Assembly (NCBI RefSeq): GCF_024347215.1
Contig: NZ_AP025282.1
Location: 4,464,001-4,528,000 of the forward strand
Origin: Aliamphritea ceti
GTDB lineage: Bacteria; Pseudomonadota; Gammaproteobacteria; Pseudomonadales; Balneatricaceae
Reading direction: 5' to 3'
Length of the DNA stretch: 64,000 nt
The position numbers and the translations under genes were made by a program. Shown in pieces: positions 60,974 through 64,000 of this stretch; position 1 is the first letter of the stretch; each line of letters starts with the position of its first letter. Under the pieces are notes generated by a model. The model was not told the DNA's origin. It ran no database searches and saw only the letters and a list, made by a program, of their open reading frames with translations.

Positions 60974-61357
60974 CTAGCCTAGTCGTTCAAAAATCTTATC
61001 GATTTTTTCTTTCAGCACAGCTGCAGTAAACGGCTTAATTACATAGCCATTTACACCTGCCTGAGCCGCCTCAACAATCTGATCACGCTTAGCTTCCGCT
61101 GTAACCATCAATACCGGAATATGCTTCAGATTCGGATCAGCCCGGACCGTCTTAAGCAAGTCGATACCGGTCATAATTGGCATATTCCAGTCGGTTACCA
61201 AAAACTCAATGCTACCGCTTTGCAAAATCGGCAAAGCAGTCTTGCCGTCATCGGCCTCAACTATGTTAGTAAACCCCAGATCACGGAGCAGATTTTTAAT
61301 GATGCGTCTCATAGTAGAGAAGTCATCTACTACAAGTATTTTTATGTCTTTCTTCAA
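60974..61357 (-). CDS. cheY: Chemotaxis response regulator CheY
   Basis: A 127-residue single receiver domain starting at TTG 61357. D11/D12, phospho-acceptor D56 (VTDWNMP), T86 and K108 are all present, as in E. coli CheY. The frame is open to an upstream ATG at 61420, but that adds 21 unconserved residues, and GGAGGGA lies 5 bases before the TTG. Phosphorylated CheY binds FliM to change motor rotation. Confidence 0.95.
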   Translation of the reverse strand: MKKDIKILVVDDFSTMRRIIKNLLRDLGFTNIVEADDGKTALPILQSGSIEFLVTDWNMPIMTGIDLLKTVRADPNLKHIPVLMVTAEAKRDQIVEAAQAGVNGYVIKPFTAAVLKEKIDKIFERLG

Positions 61358-61362
61358 GACTA

Positions 61363-61369
61363 TCCCTCC
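61363..61369 (-). promoter_or_regulatory. Ribosome-binding site deciding the TTG start of cheY
   Basis: GGAGGGA on the minus strand with a 5-base spacer to TTG 61357. The strong site probably compensates for the weak start codon. Confidence 0.75.
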
Positions 61370-61430
61370 ATCAGGAAAACTATCTGACTGACTGCAGTTA
61401 GCCAGCGTTGTCTTACCCACAGACTGCCAG

Positions 61431-62141
61431 CTATTGCCAGTCTCTTAATCGACTACGCAAGCGTAACGCTGCCTGACTATGAATCTGGCTAACTCTGGAT
61501 TCACTGACACCCAGGATCTGACCAATTTCTTTTAAATTCATTTCTTCGTCGTAATACAACGACAACACTAATTTTTCTCGCTCCGGCAATCCTTCAATTG
61601 CTGTCGCAATCGCCTGAATAAAACCAAATTCTTCATGCTCTTCTTCAGGACTTAAATTCTCTGCGGCGATGTTTTCGCCAGGACCGTCTTCCTGCGGCTC
61701 AATCAGTTTTTCAAAACTGAACAACCGGCTCTCCGCGGAATCTTTTAATAATGCGTGATATTCAGTGACAGTGATATTTAATTCGGCAGCAACATCCCCA
61801 TCTTGGGCATCTCTACCAGTACGGGATTCAATTGCCTGAATTGCTTCGGAAACTCGGCGCCCATTGCGGTGCACAGAACGGGGAGTCCAATCTCCCCTAC
61901 GCACCTCATCAATAATTGAGCCGCGAATCCGGATGCCGGCATAAGTTTCAAAACTTGCGCCTTTAGAAGGGTCATATTTTTTGCCGGCTTCAAGCAAACC
62001 CACCATGCCTGCCTGAACTAAATCATCCAGCACAACATTTGCAGGCAAGCGCGCCAGCAAATGATGCGCGATACGTTTTACTAACGGCGCATATTGCTCA
62101 ATCAGCTCTTGACCTGACTTAAACTGTAACTGGTTATACAT
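61431..62141 (-). CDS. fliA: Flagellar sigma-28 factor FliA
   Basis: A 236-residue sigma factor with region 2 (LDDLVQAGMVGLLEAGKKYD, SFETYAGIRIRGSIIDEVR), region 3, and region 4 (YYDEEMNLKEIGQILGVSES, RVSQIHSQAALRLRSRL). The RRGDWTPRSVHR block after region 2 is specific to FliA. It directs late flagellar and chemotaxis genes, possibly including the fliK-like gene at 49.5 kb. No anti-sigma flgM gene is in the window. Confidence 0.96.
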   Translation of the reverse strand: MYNQLQFKSGQELIEQYAPLVKRIAHHLLARLPANVVLDDLVQAGMVGLLEAGKKYDPSKGASFETYAGIRIRGSIIDEVRRGDWTPRSVHRNGRRVSEAIQAIESRTGRDAQDGDVAAELNITVTEYHALLKDSAESRLFSFEKLIEPQEDGPGENIAAENLSPEEEHEEFGFIQAIATAIEGLPEREKLVLSLYYDEEMNLKEIGQILGVSESRVSQIHSQAALRLRSRLRDWQ

Positions 62142-62159
62142 ATTCGCTCTTCTGACTTG

Positions 62160-62984
62160 TCAGCGTTGATTAGCCCCTTTAACCAATCGCTCAACAAAAA
62201 ACTCCAGATGACCACGGGGTGATGAAGACACTCCCCACTCATCTACTTTTGCCGCCAGCAGCTTATATGCTAACGAGGCTTTGCTCTTAGGAAACGCTTT
62301 TAAAACAGCACGTTGCTGTTGAACACCCTTGCGGACCGACTCATCATAAGGGATTGATCCCAGGTATTGAAGCGTCACATCCAGAAACCTTTCCGAAACG
62401 GTTAACAGCTTACTATATATATTCCTGCCTTCCTGCTCAGAACGTACCATATTGGCAAGTACTCTAAATCGACTCACCTGATAGTCCCGATTCAACAGCT
62501 TCATGAGTGCATAAGCATCAGTTATCGATGTCGGCTCATCACAAACGACGACAACCACTTCCTGGGCAGCTTTGACGAAACTTACTACCGTATCGGAAAT
62601 ACCCGCTGCAGTATCGATTATCAGCACATCCAGATCATCTTCGATATCGCTAAACGAGTGAATCAGTTCAGAATGTTCATGCGCACTCAGGGTTGTCATG
62701 GCCTGCGTACCGGAAGCTGCTGGCACAATATGGACGTTTTTATCCACTTCAATCAACAGATCGCGTAAGGAACAGTCTCCCGCTAACACATCAGTAATAT
62801 TTTGTGTTGCCTTAACTCCAAGCAGAACGTCAACGTTTGCCAACCCTAAATCGGCATCCATAAGCACGACCCTTCGACCTATCTCACCTAATGCAAGACT
62901 CAGGTTTACAGATACGTTCGTCTTACCAACGCCGCCCTTACCACCGGTAACAGCAACAACTTTCACGGGGTGCGGACTAGTCAT
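62160..62984 (-). CDS. fleN: Flagellar number regulator FleN/FlhG
   Basis: A 274-residue MinD-like ATPase. The deviant Walker A is TGGKGGVGKTNVSVNL with K21, followed by VVLMDADLGLANVDVLLG and LIIDTAAGISDTVVSF. It restrains flagellar number with FlhF and, in Pseudomonas, by antagonising FleQ. Encoded 24 bases after flhF. The N-terminal DQAxxLR activation helix of FlhG is not apparent; the protein begins directly at the ATPase strand (HPVKVVAV). Confidence 0.93.
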   Translation of the reverse strand: MTSPHPVKVVAVTGGKGGVGKTNVSVNLSLALGEIGRRVVLMDADLGLANVDVLLGVKATQNITDVLAGDCSLRDLLIEVDKNVHIVPAASGTQAMTTLSAHEHSELIHSFSDIEDDLDVLIIDTAAGISDTVVSFVKAAQEVVVVVCDEPTSITDAYALMKLLNRDYQVSRFRVLANMVRSEQEGRNIYSKLLTVSERFLDVTLQYLGSIPYDESVRKGVQQQRAVLKAFPKSKASLAYKLLAAKVDEWGVSSSPRGHLEFFVERLVKGANQR

Positions 62985-63008
62985 TATGTCTTCCTATCTG
63001 ATATCCCA

Positions 63009-64000
63009 TCAATCAACCCACTGCCCATTTTGTGAAAGTTTATCCTGACGACGATCCTGAGCCATGCGTTGATTGCGTGATACACGCTGTGCAGTAACCA
63101 CCGCACGGCTCACCAAATCACGCTTATGAGCAACTTCTAAATCGTCCGGAACCCGCTGTCCATCGGTCACATAAGTGACAGGCAAGCCGTTATCCACAAT
63201 CAGTTCAATGGCCTCACCAAGATTCCCGGACTCGTCTAACTTACTGAGAATACAACCATTAAGCCCCATACGGCTGTAAGTTTCATAGGCATTTTCAATA
63301 ACATGCCGCTGACTTGAGCATGAAAGCACCAATAATTTTTTCATTCGGACGCTAACACTTTGTAACATATCCAGTTGAGCTTGCGTATGCGGCTCATGCG
63401 CACTCATACCAGCAGTATCAATCAACACCAGTCGCTTATTACGTAACGACAATAAAACTTCATCCAGGCTATGATTTTCATCTACAACCCGCACTGGAAT
63501 ATCTAAAATCCGGCCAAAAGTTAACAACTGCTCATGTGCAGCAATACGATAAGAATCTGTGGTAACAAGCGCGACACTTGAACTGCCATGCTTCAAAACA
63601 TAACGCGCTGCTAACTTGCCGATAGTCGTTGTTTTACCTACACCCGTCGGACCTACAAAAGCAATCATCCCGCCACGTTCGACAAAATCACCACCGATAA
63701 CAGGAATAGAATCACTCAGCTTAGCTAAGGTATCTCGCCAACTATCATCCAGACTTGCAGTACCATCCAGCTTAATTAGCTGTCGCCGCAAGTGAGGACC
63801 TATACCAAGCTTTTCCAGGCGATTCTCTACCCGGCGCTGCAGAACACTTTCTTCCGAAGCCTCTGGCTGTGGCTTTGGCATAACGGTTGCCCGTTCAGGC
63901 GCTGATACAGCCTCTTTAGGCTGAGAAACTTGCTGTATGAGTAATGATTTAAGCGTATCGATTTCCGCCCGCATAGTCGCAACCTGAGGATCAGGTGCCG
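63009..64000 (-). CDS. flhF: Flagellar placement GTPase FlhF, N-terminus cut by window edge
   Basis: The C-terminal 330 residues are visible and the frame stays open through the right edge (APDPQVAT precedes the internal ATG at 63974), so the gene is partial. The SRP-type NG domain shows G1 AFVGPTGVGKTTTIGKLAARY, ALVTTDSYRIAAHEQL, LVLIDTAGMSAH and LSKLDESGNLGEAIEL. FlhF sets the pole where the flagellum forms. The upstream residues are the Pro/Gln-rich B-domain linker. flhA is expected beyond the edge. Confidence 0.94.
   Translation of the reverse strand, partial: APDPQVATMRAEIDTLKSLLIQQVSQPKEAVSAPERATVMPKPQPEASEESVLQRRVENRLEKLGIGPHLRRQLIKLDGTASLDDSWRDTLAKLSDSIPVIGGDFVERGGMIAFVGPTGVGKTTTIGKLAARYVLKHGSSSVALVTTDSYRIAAHEQLLTFGRILDIPVRVVDENHSLDEVLLSLRNKRLVLIDTAGMSAHEPHTQAQLDMLQSVSVRMKKLLVLSCSSQRHVIENAYETYSRMGLNGCILSKLDESGNLGEAIELIVDNGLPVTYVTDGQRVPDDLEVAHKRDLVSRAVVTAQRVSRNQRMAQDRRQDKLSQNGQWVD

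Noticed and set aside
61357..61420. ATG at 61420 as cheY start
   Set aside because: It adds 21 residues absent from CheY, while a strong GGAGGGA site precedes the TTG at 61357 and gives the normal 127-residue protein.

Overview
The window looks like a chromosome segment of a marine, polarly flagellated gammaproteobacterium, probably Oceanospirillales-like. The evidence is the flhF-fleN-fliA-cheYZAB-motCD-parC-parP gene order running into ccmABCDEFGHI (the Pseudomonas-type layout), plus zipA, ligA, mnmC and an E. coli-sized ugd. This is inference from gene content; no rRNA or other species marker is present. No tRNA, rRNA, insertion sequence, CRISPR array or prophage was seen, and no stretch over about 300 bases lacks a gene.

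Region 1 (1-16699, all minus strand) is a Wzx/Wzy-type surface polysaccharide locus. It is read from a promoter region near 16.75 kb toward the left edge, and its last gene is cut by that edge. It starts with tviB- and wbpP/tviC-like genes (UDP-GlcNAc to UDP-GlcNAcA to UDP-GalNAcA). Next come neuB, neuC and a neuA-like cytidylyltransferase (a sialic or related nonulosonic acid), with a methyltransferase, a D-2-hydroxyacid dehydrogenase and a DapA/NanA-type aldolase between neuC and the cytidylyltransferase. After these come a capsule-type glycosyltransferase, a Wzx flippase, an acyltransferase, a protein of unknown function, an EpsG/Wzy-like polymerase, two GT4 glycosyltransferases and a methyltransferase. 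Most genes overlap by 4-17 bases and several start with GTG or TTG. The distal part is visibly AT-rich, as expected for a transferred, strain-variable serotype locus.

Region 2 (16.9-25.4 kb, plus strand) holds a MscS-family channel and then a compact six-gene set: two related MurG/GT28-like glycosyltransferases, a polysaccharide-deacetylase-like protein, two GT4 glycosyltransferases and a histidine phosphatase. The set ends at a strong bidirectional terminator and looks like a separate glycan pathway that I cannot name. Region 3 (25.5-34 kb) holds a UDP-glucuronate-4-epimerase-like gene, a four-gene peptide-type ABC importer (fused ATPase, binding protein, two permeases) and ugd. Together, ugd and the epimerase would supply UDP-glucuronate and UDP-galacturonate.

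Region 4 (34-42 kb) is housekeeping: mnmC, a CBS-domain protein, a DUF4126 membrane protein, yheU, ligA and a zipA with a very long acidic linker. Region 5 (42-49.3 kb, minus strand) is the complete cytochrome c maturation operon ccmABCDEFGHI, including a 59-codon ccmD with a GTG start. Region 6 (49.5-64 kb) has a fliK-like and a small flhB-like gene on the plus strand. Facing them on the minus strand is the flagellar/chemotaxis operon flhF(partial)-fleN-fliA-cheY-cheZ-cheA-cheB-motC-motD-parC-parP-DUF2802.

The most notable points are in region 6. CheA has no recognisable P2 domain but carries four linker repeats that resemble the CheY-binding tail of CheZ. ParP carries a perfect 15 x 9-bp tandem repeat. 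The cheW gene expected between parP and the DUF2802 gene is missing. A hairpin lies between cheA and cheB. In region 1, the aldolase/dehydrogenase pair inside a neu cluster is unusual.
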